A DNA stretch of 56,340 bases from Lactobacillales bacterium (GCA_031288715.1 JAITQW010000008.1:1-56340), one strand, 5' to 3'; counted from the stretch's first letter, positions 43,997-55,877 are shown. The notes: generated from the sequence alone by a model not told the origin. Made by a program: numbers and translations.

Positions 43997-46106
43997 GCAC
44001 AAAATAATCTTGGTAGCTTTTGCTTTCATAAAGAGAAACAGTTGATTTTTTACCGCGCAAGCTAAAGATACTAGTAGACTTATTTTTTTTCTTCTTTTCA
44101 ATATCTTTTAGTTTCTTTAATCCATTTTTGTAATTGTATTTTTCAGGATTTATAGAAGAGAGACCACTTTCTTTTTTTCCATAAAAACGTAGAAGGTCTC
44201 CTGTTGTAATGCGATCAGATGTTGCCAGCTGCAAGTCTACTTTCTTTTGGAGTTCTTGAATTTTTTTCTGTGTATCATCAGAAGGATTCTCCAGAAACTC
44301 ACCTGTTTGTGTGTGATAAATTTTTGAACCAATAACGGTATATTCTGGTGTTATAAAATGTTTATCACGGAAAGCAACAAGTTGATCACGATTTGGTGAA
44401 AATAAATCTTGACCTAGCTGTAAGTAGGTAGTAGTGCCAATTCCTAATAAATGTAATAGTGTTGGTAAAATATCTACTTGTCCACCATAGGTGTGATTTA
44501 GCTGTCCATCTTCACGACCAGGGATATGGAATATCAGAGGGACACGTTGAAGTTGTGTGTCATCAAATTCGTTCCAGGTTTCCTCGTTTTTTTCAAGTAA
44601 TTTTGCCAATGAGGGATTTCGTTGGTTGGAAATTCCAAAATGGTCACCATAAAGGATGATGATTGATTTTTCATATAATCCGCTTGATTTTAGATAATTG
44701 AAAAATTCTTCTATAGACTTATCTAGATAATTTGCAGTTGCAAAATATCCATTAATGGTTTTGTCATCCGTGTCTGCTATCGGGAATCCACTTTCTGTAT
44801 CGGTAAATGGTGAATATGGATAATGGTTAGAAACGGTTAGAAATTTACTATAAAATGGTTGTTGTAAGTGTTCCAAGTATTGAACAGATTGTTGGAATAA
44901 GGGTTTGTCATGTATTCCGTACTGAAAGGAATTTTTGTCTGTAATATCAAAATAATGGCTGTCGAAAAAGTAATCAATACCTAAACGTTTGTATGTTTCA
45001 TTTCGATTCCAGAAAGTCCCTGAGTTTCCATGGAATATTGCACTAGTATAACCAGCCTTTTGTTGTAGAATATCAGGAGCAGCTTGGAAGGTGTTTTCTC
45101 CTCCTAATTGAGTAAATAGAGGGCCTTGATTTAAACCAAATAAGCTGTTTTCTAACAAATTTTCGGCATCGCTGGTTTTTCCAGCTTTAACTTGATGGAA
45201 AAAATTGTCAAAGCTAAAGCTGCTTTGTGAGTGAAAAAGGCTGTTTAGAAAAGGAGTGACCTCATGTTCTTGACCTTGCTTATCTTTTAGTTTGTAATCA
45301 ATTAAAAATTTTTGAAAACTTTCAAGATGTATATAGATAACATTTCGATTTTTGGCTATACCAAAAAACTCTTCATTTGGCGCAATGTAATGTTCATGCA
45401 CATATTTTTTAACGCTTGTTAAATCGTTGGGAGAAGCTTTTTTTCTTACCTGATTGGTTTTAAATGTTTGATATCCATCAAAACCTGTAAAAAAGTTAAT
45501 TCCAAGATACTTTATGATATAGTCATGAGCAAAGGTTCGGCTCAATAATTCCGGGCGGCTACTTTCTGCAAAAAACAGATTAGCAAAAAACATCATTACA
45601 GAAATGGCTGTATTTGCAATAGCCACGCGTTTACGAAAGTAGCGTGGATCCATGATTGCTTTTTTGGTTACAAAAAGAATAGGTATAGCAATTAAGTCGA
45701 TTAAGAAAAATATGTCAAGAGGACGAAATAAATGAATTGCAGCTTTACTTAGGCCTGCGGAGACAGATTTTGTTCCTAAGATAGTAGGGATGGTTATAAA
45801 ATCAGAAAATTCACGATAGTAGACTATATTGGAGAATAATAGAATGCAAAGCCCTGCATAAATTCCTCCCATGAAAAGGTAACTCATCAGTTTTTTTTTT
45901 ACATATAAGGATAGACCTAACAGAAAAATCGTTGTTGCCAAAGGGTTAATAAAAAGTATGAAGTATTGAAATTTATCTTCGATTCCCAATTTGAATATAA
46001 GAAGGTACGCAAAAATAGATTTTAGCCAAAATAAAAAAGTTAAGAAGCTCATAAATCCCAATCGTGTATTCAGTAGTTTAAAGGGATGGGAAATGTATTT
46101 ATTCAA
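43980..46106 (-). CDS. LTA synthase family protein (LtaS type)
   Basis: 708 residues. Five membrane segments fill about residues 15-205, followed by an extracellular sulfatase-fold domain. The catalytic nucleophile is Thr311 in AGKTSDAENLL. Other family blocks are NVIYIHLESFQKFLIDYKL, FHGNSGTFWNRNETYKRLG and ILYGDHFGIS. The enzyme polymerises glycerol phosphate from phosphatidylglycerol onto a glycolipid anchor outside the cell. The C-terminus is basic and low complexity (KKKKNKSTSIF). Its last three residues and stop lie in a repeat sequence. Whether it is the main synthase or a primase-like paralogue cannot be decided here. Confidence 0.9.
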   Translation of the reverse strand: MNKYISHPFKLLNTRLGFMSFLTFLFWLKSIFAYLLIFKLGIEDKFQYFILFINPLATTIFLLGLSLYVKKKLMSYLFMGGIYAGLCILLFSNIVYYREFSDFITIPTILGTKSVSAGLSKAAIHLFRPLDIFFLIDLIAIPILFVTKKAIMDPRYFRKRVAIANTAISVMMFFANLFFAESSRPELLSRTFAHDYIIKYLGINFFTGFDGYQTFKTNQVRKKASPNDLTSVKKYVHEHYIAPNEEFFGIAKNRNVIYIHLESFQKFLIDYKLKDKQGQEHEVTPFLNSLFHSQSSFSFDNFFHQVKAGKTSDAENLLENSLFGLNQGPLFTQLGGENTFQAAPDILQQKAGYTSAIFHGNSGTFWNRNETYKRLGIDYFFDSHYFDITDKNSFQYGIHDKPLFQQSVQYLEHLQQPFYSKFLTVSNHYPYSPFTDTESGFPIADTDDKTINGYFATANYLDKSIEEFFNYLKSSGLYEKSIIILYGDHFGISNQRNPSLAKLLEKNEETWNEFDDTQLQRVPLIFHIPGREDGQLNHTYGGQVDILPTLLHLLGIGTTTYLQLGQDLFSPNRDQLVAFRDKHFITPEYTVIGSKIYHTQTGEFLENPSDDTQKKIQELQKKVDLQLATSDRITTGDLLRFYGKKESGLSSINPEKYNYKNGLKKLKDIEKKKKNKSTSIFSLRGKKSTVSLYESKSYQDYFVPQSLK

Positions 46107-46716
46107 AAGATGGTGCCTCCATTTATTTCAAAGTAAACAGGTTCTTAAGGACTTAAAAATTCATTTCAAATTAGAGACAAGTTAACAGATTTTTATAAGT
46201 TCACATTAAATAGCTGTTTTTTAAGTTGTTATCCTAAATACTTTCTCAATTCTATATACGAATTCTAATTCTGTCAATTTCTCTTAACTTTTTTCAAGTG
46301 AATTGATATAATAAGTAACCATGATTATAGTTGATTTTAAAGCTAACTGACTATAAAAAAGAGAATGAAATACATGAAAAAATACAGTTGAAAAACTCTA
46401 AGGAATATAGAATGTATTTTCTGTTTGGTTCTTGAGGAAGATGTTGTGGATGAATGGATGGAAGCTTAGTGTTAATTTTTGGATGAGAATGAAAATTTCC
46501 TGAGATATGGCTATCTTTCGAAGCAAAGTAAAGGAATTAGATGAATTTTAAGTTCAGCTCCTCAGCAGTGTTTTTGATCGTTCTTTTTTATTCTGAAATT
46601 TCAAAAAGCTAAATCAGAATGCTTCGATTATTTTGTAAATAAATTAATGAATGTTCTTCATATTTTCAATTGAGAAGGGGATTATTTGAAAGTATTGAAA
46701 ATTGAGGTGAGAAATT
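46107..46716. other. Gene-free stretch between LTA synthase and aroD
   Basis: About 610 bases. At 46135-46187 there is a repeat relic (AAACAGGTTCTTAAGG ... TTAGAGACAAGTTAACAGAT). A good plus-strand promoter, TTAACT (46284-46289), 17 bases, TATAAT (46307-46312), would give aroD a leader of about 400 bases. I see no T-box, riboswitch or tRNA in that leader. The LTA synthase promoter was not identified. Confidence 0.5.
46284..46312 (+). promoter_or_regulatory. Candidate promoter upstream of aroD
   Basis: TTAACT and a perfect TATAAT with a 17-base spacer. It is the best promoter match in the gap, but lies about 400 bases from the aroD ATG. Confidence 0.55.
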
Positions 46717-47433
46717 ATGATTAAACCAATCATCATTGTTTCAATTACTGGAAGAAACCGTAAAGATATTTTTGAAGAGGCCAGGGAAATGAAGAAAGTA
46801 AAGGTTCCCATGGTGGAGTTAAGAGCAGATTTGTTGGAAGATTTACAGGTGTTTCAGGTAATACAAATGGTTCTTGAGCTAAAAGAAATTTTGCAGGAAA
46901 TTCCGCTTATTTTCACTTATCGAACAATCGCTGAAGGAGGAGAGGGGCAATTTTTGCTGGATGAGGTTCGTGATCTAATGCTTGCTGTAATTCATCAAAA
47001 ACAGGTGAATTTTGTGGATATTGAGTATAAATTATCTCAAGAGACTCGAGAGTTTTTATTAGAAGAGGCTAAGAGAAATGATATATCAACTATTTTAAGT
47101 TTACATGACTTTGCAGGAACAGCTCAGCAAGATATTTTAAATCAACAATTTGAAGAAATGAATCGTTTGGAAGCAACAGTTTTGAAAATTGTAACTATGG
47201 CTAATTCTATTGAAGATGTATTTAATTTGATGAGAGCTAGCTATGAATTTACTACACAACATTCACGATCTGTTATTGCTATGTCAATGGGAGAATTAGG
47301 CATTATTTCGCGTTTAGCAGTTAATCTTACGAACTCTTCGTATACATTTGCAAGTTTTCGCAAGCCGAGTGCTCCTGGGCAGATCAGTTATGAGAAGACA
47401 AAAGAAATGTTGGAGTTGTTGGGCATGTATTAA
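46717..47433 (+). CDS. aroD: 3-dehydroquinate dehydratase, type I
   Basis: 238 residues. The type I Schiff-base enzyme is shown by His130 in LSLHDFAGT and Lys157 in VLKIVTMA. VELRADLLED and MGELGIISR are further conserved blocks. It converts 3-dehydroquinate to 3-dehydroshikimate in the shikimate pathway. The gene is alone, apart from other aro genes. Confidence 0.95.
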   Translation: MIKPIIIVSITGRNRKDIFEEAREMKKVKVPMVELRADLLEDLQVFQVIQMVLELKEILQEIPLIFTYRTIAEGGEGQFLLDEVRDLMLAVIHQKQVNFVDIEYKLSQETREFLLEEAKRNDISTILSLHDFAGTAQQDILNQQFEEMNRLEATVLKIVTMANSIEDVFNLMRASYEFTTQHSRSVIAMSMGELGIISRLAVNLTNSSYTFASFRKPSAPGQISYEKTKEMLELLGMY

Positions 47434-47487
47434 ATGGACTATAAAATTTTAACTTTTGAGCAAGTTTAATAAATTTCTCCACTTACC

Positions 47488-47516
47488 TTGAGAAACGTAA
47501 GAAAAAAAATTATAAT
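47488..47516 (+). promoter_or_regulatory. Promoter of prs
   Basis: TTGAGA (47488-47493), a 17-base spacer and TATAAT (47511-47516), about 40 bases upstream of the ATG. Confidence 0.75.
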
Positions 47517-47558
47517 CTATTTTGTATAGGTTTAGTCTTTGAAAATGTGGAGGAAATT

Positions 47559-48539
47559 ATGCCGGAACATTATTTTGATCCAAAGTTGAAGATTTTTGCG
47601 TTAAATTCCAATCGTCCATTGGCAGAAAAAATTGCTAAGGTTGTTGGAGTAGAGCTTGGAAAAAGCTCGGTATCTCAGTTTTCAGATGGCGAAATTCGAA
47701 TTAATATTGAGGAGTCGATTCGAGGAGCACATGTATATGTGATCCAGTCGACGAGTGCACCTGTCAATGATCATTTGATGGAACTGTTCATTATGATTGA
47801 TGCTTTGAAACGTGCTTCAGCCGCAATGATTAATGTTGTTATTCCATATTTTGGTTATGCTCGTCAGGATCGAAAAGCACGTTCTCGTGAGCCAATTACT
47901 TCGAAGTTGGTTGCAAACATGATTACGATTGCAGGAGCGACCCGTCTGCTTACCTTAGATCTTCATGCAGCTCAAATTCAAGGATTTTTTGATATTCCAG
48001 TGGATCACTTGATGGGAGCTCCGTTGTTAGCAGATTATTTTTTGGATCATCAACTTTGTGGTGATGAAGTAGTGGTGGTGTCTCCTGATCATGGAGGAGT
48101 GACACGTGCTCGCAAATTAGCGGAAATTTTGAGAACATCGATTGCTATTATTGACAAACGTCGACCTTGTGCGAATGAGGTTGAAGTGATGAATATTATT
48201 GGGAATGTGAAAGGGAAAAAATGCGTGTTGATTGATGATATGATTGACACTGCAGGTACGATTACATTAGCGGCAGATGCTTTGAAGGAAGCAGGAGCAA
48301 CTGAGATTTATGCTTCTTGTACGCATCCTGTTTTGTCAGGACCAGCGTTGGATCGGATTGAGAATTCAGCTATTACAAAGTTGGTTGTTACGGATTCGAT
48401 TGAATTATCAGTAGATCAGAGAATTAAAAAATTGGAAGAAATTTCTGTGGGAGGTTTAATTGGGGAAGCGCTTTTACGCATTCATGAGAATAAACCTGTA
48501 TCTCCATTGTTTGAATGCCGACATTGTGATGCTGTGTAG
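47559..48539 (+). CDS. prs: Ribose-phosphate pyrophosphokinase
   Basis: 326 residues from ATG 47559, with GGAGG seven bases upstream. Signatures: [33 protein letters not shown] (flexible loop), [20 protein letters not shown] (metal-binding), [17 protein letters not shown] and the PRPP loop [13 protein letters not shown]. It makes PRPP for nucleotide, His and Trp synthesis. The C-terminal CRHCDAV is slightly longer than usual. It is monocistronic. Confidence 0.96.
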   Translation: MPEHYFDPKLKIFALNSNRPLAEKIAKVVGVELGKSSVSQFSDGEIRINIEESIRGAHVYVIQSTSAPVNDHLMELFIMIDALKRASAAMINVVIPYFGYARQDRKARSREPITSKLVANMITIAGATRLLTLDLHAAQIQGFFDIPVDHLMGAPLLADYFLDHQLCGDEVVVVSPDHGGVTRARKLAEILRTSIAIIDKRRPCANEVEVMNIIGNVKGKKCVLIDDMIDTAGTITLAADALKEAGATEIYASCTHPVLSGPALDRIENSAITKLVVTDSIELSVDQRIKKLEEISVGGLIGEALLRIHENKPVSPLFECRHCDAV

Positions 48540-48575
48540 CAAGTTATGCCATTGGGTATTATAATATTATATATG

Positions 48576-48617
48576 AAAATGCTTGAAGCAGATGTATGAT
48601 ATTTCAAGCATTTTTTG
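48576..48617. terminator. Bidirectional terminator between prs and gyrB
   Basis: AAAATGCTTGAA (48576-48587) and TTCAAGCATTTTTT (48603-48616) form a 12-base stem with A and T runs outside, between converging genes. Confidence 0.92.
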
Positions 48618-48621
48618 ATTT

Positions 48622-51118
<2,497 letters not shown>

Positions 51119-54046
51119 ATGAAAAAATTTTTTACTATCATATTTTTAACAATTTGTTTTGTTTTTTGTTTGGGATCATTGAGTGCAGTTGCTTTACAAT
51201 TACCATCTCATCAGCGCTTTATGCGATCAAGATGCGCCACTGCTAAGAAAGATGTTAATGGGCGTATTACAGAAACTATCCCTGCTGGTTCTCATCGTGA
51301 ATTTGTGGATAAATTCAGGGTTGGAACTACCTGGTACTTGCGTACAGCTTGGTCAAGACGGATCAATAAGTTAGAAGGAATTCCAGAGCCTACTTTGGAA
51401 TCCAGTGTTGTTCTTATACCATCTCATCAGCGCTTTATGCGATCAAGATGTGCCACCGCTAAGAAAGATGTTAATGGGCGTATTACAGAAACTATCCCTG
51501 CTGGTTCTCATCGTGAATTTGTGGATAAATTCAGGGTTGGAACTACCTTATACTTGCGTACAGCTTGGTCAAGACGGATCAATAAGTTAGAAGGAATCCC
51601 AGAGCCTACTTTGGAATCCAGTATTGTTCCTATACCATCTCTAAGTGTTCCTAAAATAATGCGCGTTCAGCGTACTGTTCGTAGGGTTGACCCTACAGGA
51701 AGATTAATGGATTTTGTAGCAGTTAACACAGTGCGTCCGTTTTTGGCCAGATTTCAATGGAGCGGTAAGTGGTATTACATTACAGAGTGGTCATATAAAA
51801 GAGGGAGTAATGAAGGGATTCTTAAAAGTGATCTAGTGGACGTTGTCTCTGCGCCTAAGCCAGTAAATCAGCAATTAATTGCTAAGCCATCAGCTGCTAG
51901 ACCAGTTCCTACTAAGTCCTCAATCACCAGGCCTTCAGTCACTAGGCCAGCTCCTACTAAGTCCTCAATTGCCAAGTCCTTAGTTGCTAAGCTAGTTCCT
52001 ATTAAGTCTTCAGTTACTAAGCCTTTAGCTTTCTCAGCTACTAAGCGATCAATCGCTAATACGTCAGTTTTTCAATATAAACCATCATCCACTAAGCTAT
52101 CAATTACTAATACATCAATTTTTCAACCTAAACCATTATCCACTAGGTTATCCATTACTGATACGTCAGTCTTTCAACCTAAACCATTATCTACTAAGCT
52201 ATCAGTTACTAACACATCAGTTTTTCAACCCTCAACCACACTGCCTTTAGTAAGAATTGAGCGTTTGAGTGTTCCTAAAACGATGCGCTTTAAGCAAACT
52301 GTTTGTAGTCCAGATTCTACAGGAAAAATAGTAGCTGGTACAGAGCGTAAATTTGTGGCGAGATTTGAATGGGAAGGTCAATGGTATTACATTACAGATT
52401 GGTCAATGAAGAGGCGAAAAGATGGTATTCTTGCAGATTATTTAGTTGAGGTTCAACCTTCAGCTGAAGATGAAAGATTTGAACGAGAAAGAGCAGGTAT
52501 TTTCGATTTCGGTGTAATGATCTATGCTGCTCAAAAACAAGTTAATAAAATTATGAGTGAGCAACCACAGAATATAACTAAGATCACAGCTGCGCAAGCA
52601 TATTTAGATTTTCTCAAGATAAAGCAACAGCAAACTGTACAAGAGTTGGCAGTAGAGTGGAGTCAGAAAGCTGTTGATACTATCGATGAGCAATTTAGAA
52701 GAGATTTGTTGAATTTAAAATTTTATAAAAGGAAATTGGCTATAGAAAGTGCACCTGAGTTAAATTATGATTTGTTGAACCAAATTATTTCGCAAAATAT
52801 TCGCCTACATCCTGAAAAAAAAGACACTTTCGCAAAATATTTGGCATTTATTAATGGTAAGTGGAAGGTTAGTGAAGCTGAAAAATGGTTGCATGGTGGA
52901 GGTGATTGTATAGCTTTCAACCTATATATGGAAGTGATTCAATTGTTTGATCAAGCGAATCAACCAAATGAAAAGACAAAAGCACTGACTTCAATTCAAT
53001 CTATTGCTGAACAAGCAATGAAGAAAGGTATTACATATTTTAACTATGGAGATTATCAAGTGGCATGGGGAACATATCGAAAAACTAATTATTTTTATGA
53101 AAAATTAAAGCAATTAGGTGATAATGAGGCAGAAGCGAAGAGATTAGCAGCAGCAGTAGGAATGAATAAATCTTTAGATGCTGCAAAAAGAAATAGAAAA
53201 GATGATTTAGATCAATGGTGGAAAAAAGTTAATAGCCAATCAGAAACTAAGTGGCAGAATGATTTGGGCTTTATGATTGTTAATGATGAGCTTAGTTTAA
53301 GGAGTTTAAATGCAAATTATAATTGCTTTATTCCGTCAAAATCTTGGACTTCTAAGGAGGTTAGAGTGCATAAATACAATGTTAGCAATATATTATTGGA
53401 TAGTTTTAGAATTCCTATAAAACAAGATAGTGCTTTGCGTCAAAAGATAAGTCAAAATTTGGGAATAGATTCAGGTCAATTAAATGAAAAAGAATTTGTT
53501 ATTACTATACAAAATCCGGTCAATTTTAAGGGTATGGTCAATTTTGATACAAATTTTTTGCTTCGACCTCAATGGGTATTTGAGAGATACTATGGAGAAG
53601 GTGACGACAACCTTGCTCTTTCCGTTAGTGTAGATACAAAAGTAAAAGTATTTTCTTCAAATTCTTCAGCAAGTTCTGCTTTTTCTATTACTGGGAATCC
53701 ATCGTGGTATTCGCTTGCTAGAGAGCAAGAAATATATCGAAATGAAGAAGGTGTAGAGATCACAAGATTTCCTAGATTGTCAATGTCTGGTAATATCCAT
53801 TCCTTAGGTTTTAATAACATTGATACTTCTTCAAAAATTGTTTTGTCTAATACAAGGTTTTTAGATGGTCCTGTTCAAGGAGAGATAAAAACTGCATTAA
53901 ATATTTTATTTTCTAAAGCTGCATACAATAGATTTAAGGATTGTTGTAAAACTCAGAGAACAGTAGGGGACATTTTTAAGACACTGCATAGTGAAGGTCA
54001 TGTCCAGAAGGACATTATGGAATTGTTGGAAATTCCGGTAAATTAG
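51119..54046 (+). CDS. Large secreted repeat protein of unknown family (SH3-like modules plus unique C-terminal half)
   Basis: 975 residues from ATG 51119, with AAAGGAGG upstream. A signal peptide ends near VALQ (about residue 24). Four modules of about 70 residues follow: two almost identical in tandem (about 28-171), one at about 175-246 and one at about 380-450. Each carries W/Y-rich endings such as WYLRTAWSRR..GIP and WYYITEWSYKRGSNEGIL, suggestive of SH3/GW-type wall binding. Between modules 3 and 4 lies a Ser/Thr/Pro/Lys linker with near 18-residue repeats (LSTKLSITNTSVFQPKP). Residues about 460-720 are helical with a TPR-like stretch, and about 720-975 are mixed beta. There is no LPXTG or C-terminal anchor. 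I do not recognise the C-terminal half. A relative is cut by the right edge (56204). Confidence 0.82.
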   Translation: MKKFFTIIFLTICFVFCLGSLSAVALQLPSHQRFMRSRCATAKKDVNGRITETIPAGSHREFVDKFRVGTTWYLRTAWSRRINKLEGIPEPTLESSVVLIPSHQRFMRSRCATAKKDVNGRITETIPAGSHREFVDKFRVGTTLYLRTAWSRRINKLEGIPEPTLESSIVPIPSLSVPKIMRVQRTVRRVDPTGRLMDFVAVNTVRPFLARFQWSGKWYYITEWSYKRGSNEGILKSDLVDVVSAPKPVNQQLIAKPSAARPVPTKSSITRPSVTRPAPTKSSIAKSLVAKLVPIKSSVTKPLAFSATKRSIANTSVFQYKPSSTKLSITNTSIFQPKPLSTRLSITDTSVFQPKPLSTKLSVTNTSVFQPSTTLPLVRIERLSVPKTMRFKQTVCSPDSTGKIVAGTERKFVARFEWEGQWYYITDWSMKRRKDGILADYLVEVQPSAEDERFERERAGIFDFGVMIYAAQKQVNKIMSEQPQNITKITAAQAYLDFLKIKQQQTVQELAVEWSQKAVDTIDEQFRRDLLNLKFYKRKLAIESAPELNYDLLNQIISQNIRLHPEKKDTFAKYLAFINGKWKVSEAEKWLHGGGDCIAFNLYMEVIQLFDQANQPNEKTKALTSIQSIAEQAMKKGITYFNYGDYQVAWGTYRKTNYFYEKLKQLGDNEAEAKRLAAAVGMNKSLDAAKRNRKDDLDQWWKKVNSQSETKWQNDLGFMIVNDELSLRSLNANYNCFIPSKSWTSKEVRVHKYNVSNILLDSFRIPIKQDSALRQKISQNLGIDSGQLNEKEFVITIQNPVNFKGMVNFDTNFLLRPQWVFERYYGEGDDNLALSVSVDTKVKVFSSNSSASSAFSITGNPSWYSLAREQEIYRNEEGVEITRFPRLSMSGNIHSLGFNNIDTSSKIVLSNTRFLDGPVQGEIKTALNILFSKAAYNRFKDCCKTQRTVGDIFKTLHSEGHVQKDIMELLEIPVN
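51202..51633 (+). repeat. Near-identical 216-bp tandem duplication in the secreted protein gene
   Basis: Unit 1 (51202-51417) and unit 2 (51418-51633) begin ACCATCTCATCAGCGC and differ at only a handful of bases (for example GATGCGCCACTGCT versus GATGTGCCACCGCT, and ACCTGG versus ACCTTA). Each unit is 72 codons. The duplication is recent compared with modules 3 and 4, which match only in protein pattern. Confidence 0.92.
52050..52235 (+). repeat. Degenerate linker repeats of about 51-54 bases
   Basis: Within the linker, units such as TTTTTCAACCTAAACCATTA and CCACTAAGCTATCAATTACT recur about four times, encoding variants of LSITNTSVFQPKP. Length variation between strains is likely. Confidence 0.75.
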
Positions 54047-54131
54047 AATAGATGGAAAAATACGAATGATTTAGTAAGCAGTATCACATCTAGATAACAT
54101 AGCGATTTATAAAAGATTGAAAATTATAATA

Positions 54132-54203
54132 TAAACTGTGTAAGTAGCTCATTCTAAATAAGGCTGCTTCGCAGTTTTTATTTTAATAAACTTACACAGT
54201 TTA
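54132..54203 (+). terminator. Terminator / palindromic element after the secreted repeat gene
   Basis: ACTGTGTAAGTAGC pairs with GCTGCTTCGCAGT (one bulge), followed by TTTTATTTTAAT. In addition, TAAACTGTGTAAGT (54132-54145) and ACTTACACAGTTTA (54190-54203) are perfect 14-base inverted repeats bounding a 72-base unit. It is closely related to 18797-18849. Confidence 0.75.
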
Positions 54204-54238
54204 GTTGACAAACTTGTTTTAGTTTTACATTTAGCTAT

Positions 54239-55039
54239 CTAAAAAATTTCACATAAATGCATTAATGGCAAAACAAATAATAGACTGTCAAATCGATCTA
54301 AAATTCCACCGTGTCCTGGCAAAAGATTACCCGAATCTTTTATACCAAAATGACGTTTGAATGAACTTTCCACCAAATCACCCAATTGTCCTGCAAACGA
54401 AAATAAGACTGAAAGAAGCAGCAAAACAATTGCTGAATGATTGAAAAAATCAAGCGGTGGAAATAAGAATATAAAAATAATTGCAACAAGGAAAGCAAAA
54501 ATCAACCCTCCAAGCATTCCTTCTATCGTTTTATTAGGGGAAATTTCCGGACACAATTTACGCTGACCGTATTTTTGTCCAAAAACGTAGGCGCCTATAT
54601 CAGTTGCCCACACCAAAAATAAAGCGAAAAATACAGTTTCTAAGCCCTTTTCTCGCGCGCTAATCAAAGCATGAAAACCAAAACCCACATAAAGACTTAC
54701 AATCACTGGAAAAGCCGCCTCTTCAATCGAATAAACGTTTTTTGAAATAACCGAAGCGCTTAATAAAATCATTACAACTAGAAAAAATAACGAAAGATTT
54801 CCCTCTTTTTGTGGAAGGAAATCAAAAATCTTTGCAAACGGAAACACCATTACAATTGTTCCAATAATTGCTAGAATTCCCTCAAAACTCTTAATCTCTA
54901 ATTTATGCATGCGAAATAATTCATATACGCCAATCACCGACATAAGAGTTACTAAAATTGCAAACGGTAATTTTCCTAAAAACAAAAACGGAAGAAAAAT
55001 AGCTAATGCAATTCCCGCTGTAACCACCCTTTTTTCCAT
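54239..55039 (-). CDS. cdsA: Phosphatidate cytidylyltransferase
   Basis: 266 residues from the ATG complementary to 55037-55039, with GGAGG upstream. It has about eight membrane segments. The CdsA signature is near the end (KDSGNLLPGHGGILDRFDSL), and SPNKTIEGMLGG is the second conserved block. It makes CDP-diacylglycerol for phosphatidylglycerol, the donor used by LTA synthase. It follows uppS by 64 bases, an operon pair. rseP and proS, normally next, are replaced by the secreted repeat gene on the other strand. Confidence 0.95.
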   Translation of the reverse strand: MEKRVVTAGIALAIFLPFLFLGKLPFAILVTLMSVIGVYELFRMHKLEIKSFEGILAIIGTIVMVFPFAKIFDFLPQKEGNLSLFFLVVMILLSASVISKNVYSIEEAAFPVIVSLYVGFGFHALISAREKGLETVFFALFLVWATDIGAYVFGQKYGQRKLCPEISPNKTIEGMLGGLIFAFLVAIIFIFLFPPLDFFNHSAIVLLLLSVLFSFAGQLGDLVESSFKRHFGIKDSGNLLPGHGGILDRFDSLLFVLPLMHLCEIF

Positions 55040-55103
55040 AAAAACCTCCAAGTATTGCTAAAATTTTATTAAAAAGTTTACTAAAAATCAAACTATTTTT
55101 CTA

Positions 55104-55877
55104 TCACAATCCACCAAACCGTCGATTTCTTTTCTGAAAGATTGCAATTGCGTATTTTAATGATTTCCCATCAAAATCAGGCCATAATTCTTCGGTAAAA
55201 TAAAATTCGCTATAAGCCAACTGCCATAGCAAAAAATTGCTAATACGTTCTTCTCCACTTGTTCGAATCAACAACTCTGGATCTCGAAATTCCTTTTCCA
55301 AAAATCCAGTCATTAACGCATCGTTTACTTTTTCTTCTGAAACATCCAAAGGTGAAAGATTTTCATTTTTCACTTCTTTTGCTAATAGTTGAAATGTCGT
55401 TAAAAGCTCCGCTCTCCCGCCATAATTAAGAGCAAAATTAAGTATCATTCCTGTATTATCTTTTGTTTTTTCAATGGCATTTATTACTGCATCTTGTGTA
55501 TGTGCTGGCAAATTTTCAACATACCCCATGGTTTTTACTTGAACGTTTTCTTTCACCAATTCGGGAACAAAATGATCAAAGAAATCAATTGGAAGTTTCA
55601 TTAAAAATTTCACTTCTTTATCTGGTCGCTTCCAATTTTCAGTCGAAAAAGCATATAACGTAAGCACCTTAACTCCCAGTTTACTAGCTGCGGTTGTTAC
55701 TTTTTTTACTGCCTCCATTCCCTCTTTGTGTCCCGCAATTCTCGGCAATTTTCGTTTAGATGCCCAACGGCCATTTCCATCCATAATAATGGCAATATGT
55801 TTTGGGATTTTTCCCTCAGGCTCAAACTTAACTTCTGAATCAATCTTTTTTTCTTTCTTGGAAAACCACGGAAACAT
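55104..55877 (-). CDS. uppS: Undecaprenyl diphosphate synthase (isoprenyl transferase)
   Basis: 257 residues from the ATG complementary to 55875-55877, with GAAAGGGG six bases upstream; an upstream in-frame extension to 55982 has no ribosome site. The catalytic Asp33 is in IIMDGNGRWA. Further blocks are RIAGHKEGMEAV, LTLYAFSTENWKRP and the C-terminal RTSGEERISNFLLWQLAYSE. It makes the C55 lipid carrier for wall polymers, including the GtrB-type pathway. It is the first gene of uppS-cdsA. Confidence 0.96.
   Translation of the reverse strand: MFPWFSKKEKKIDSEVKFEPEGKIPKHIAIIMDGNGRWASKRKLPRIAGHKEGMEAVKKVTTAASKLGVKVLTLYAFSTENWKRPDKEVKFLMKLPIDFFDHFVPELVKENVQVKTMGYVENLPAHTQDAVINAIEKTKDNTGMILNFALNYGGRAELLTTFQLLAKEVKNENLSPLDVSEEKVNDALMTGFLEKEFRDPELLIRTSGEERISNFLLWQLAYSEFYFTEELWPDFDGKSLKYAIAIFQKRNRRFGGL

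Noticed and set aside
46365-46391. Possible aromatic leader peptide (MKYMKKYS) for attenuation of aroD
   Set aside because: It has no spaced ribosome site, only two Tyr codons, and no clear competing hairpins. It is kept only as a remark on the long leader.
51183-51590. Two similar 60-residue open frames inside the secreted repeat gene
   Set aside because: They are alternate-frame images of the 216-bp tandem duplication and not genes.
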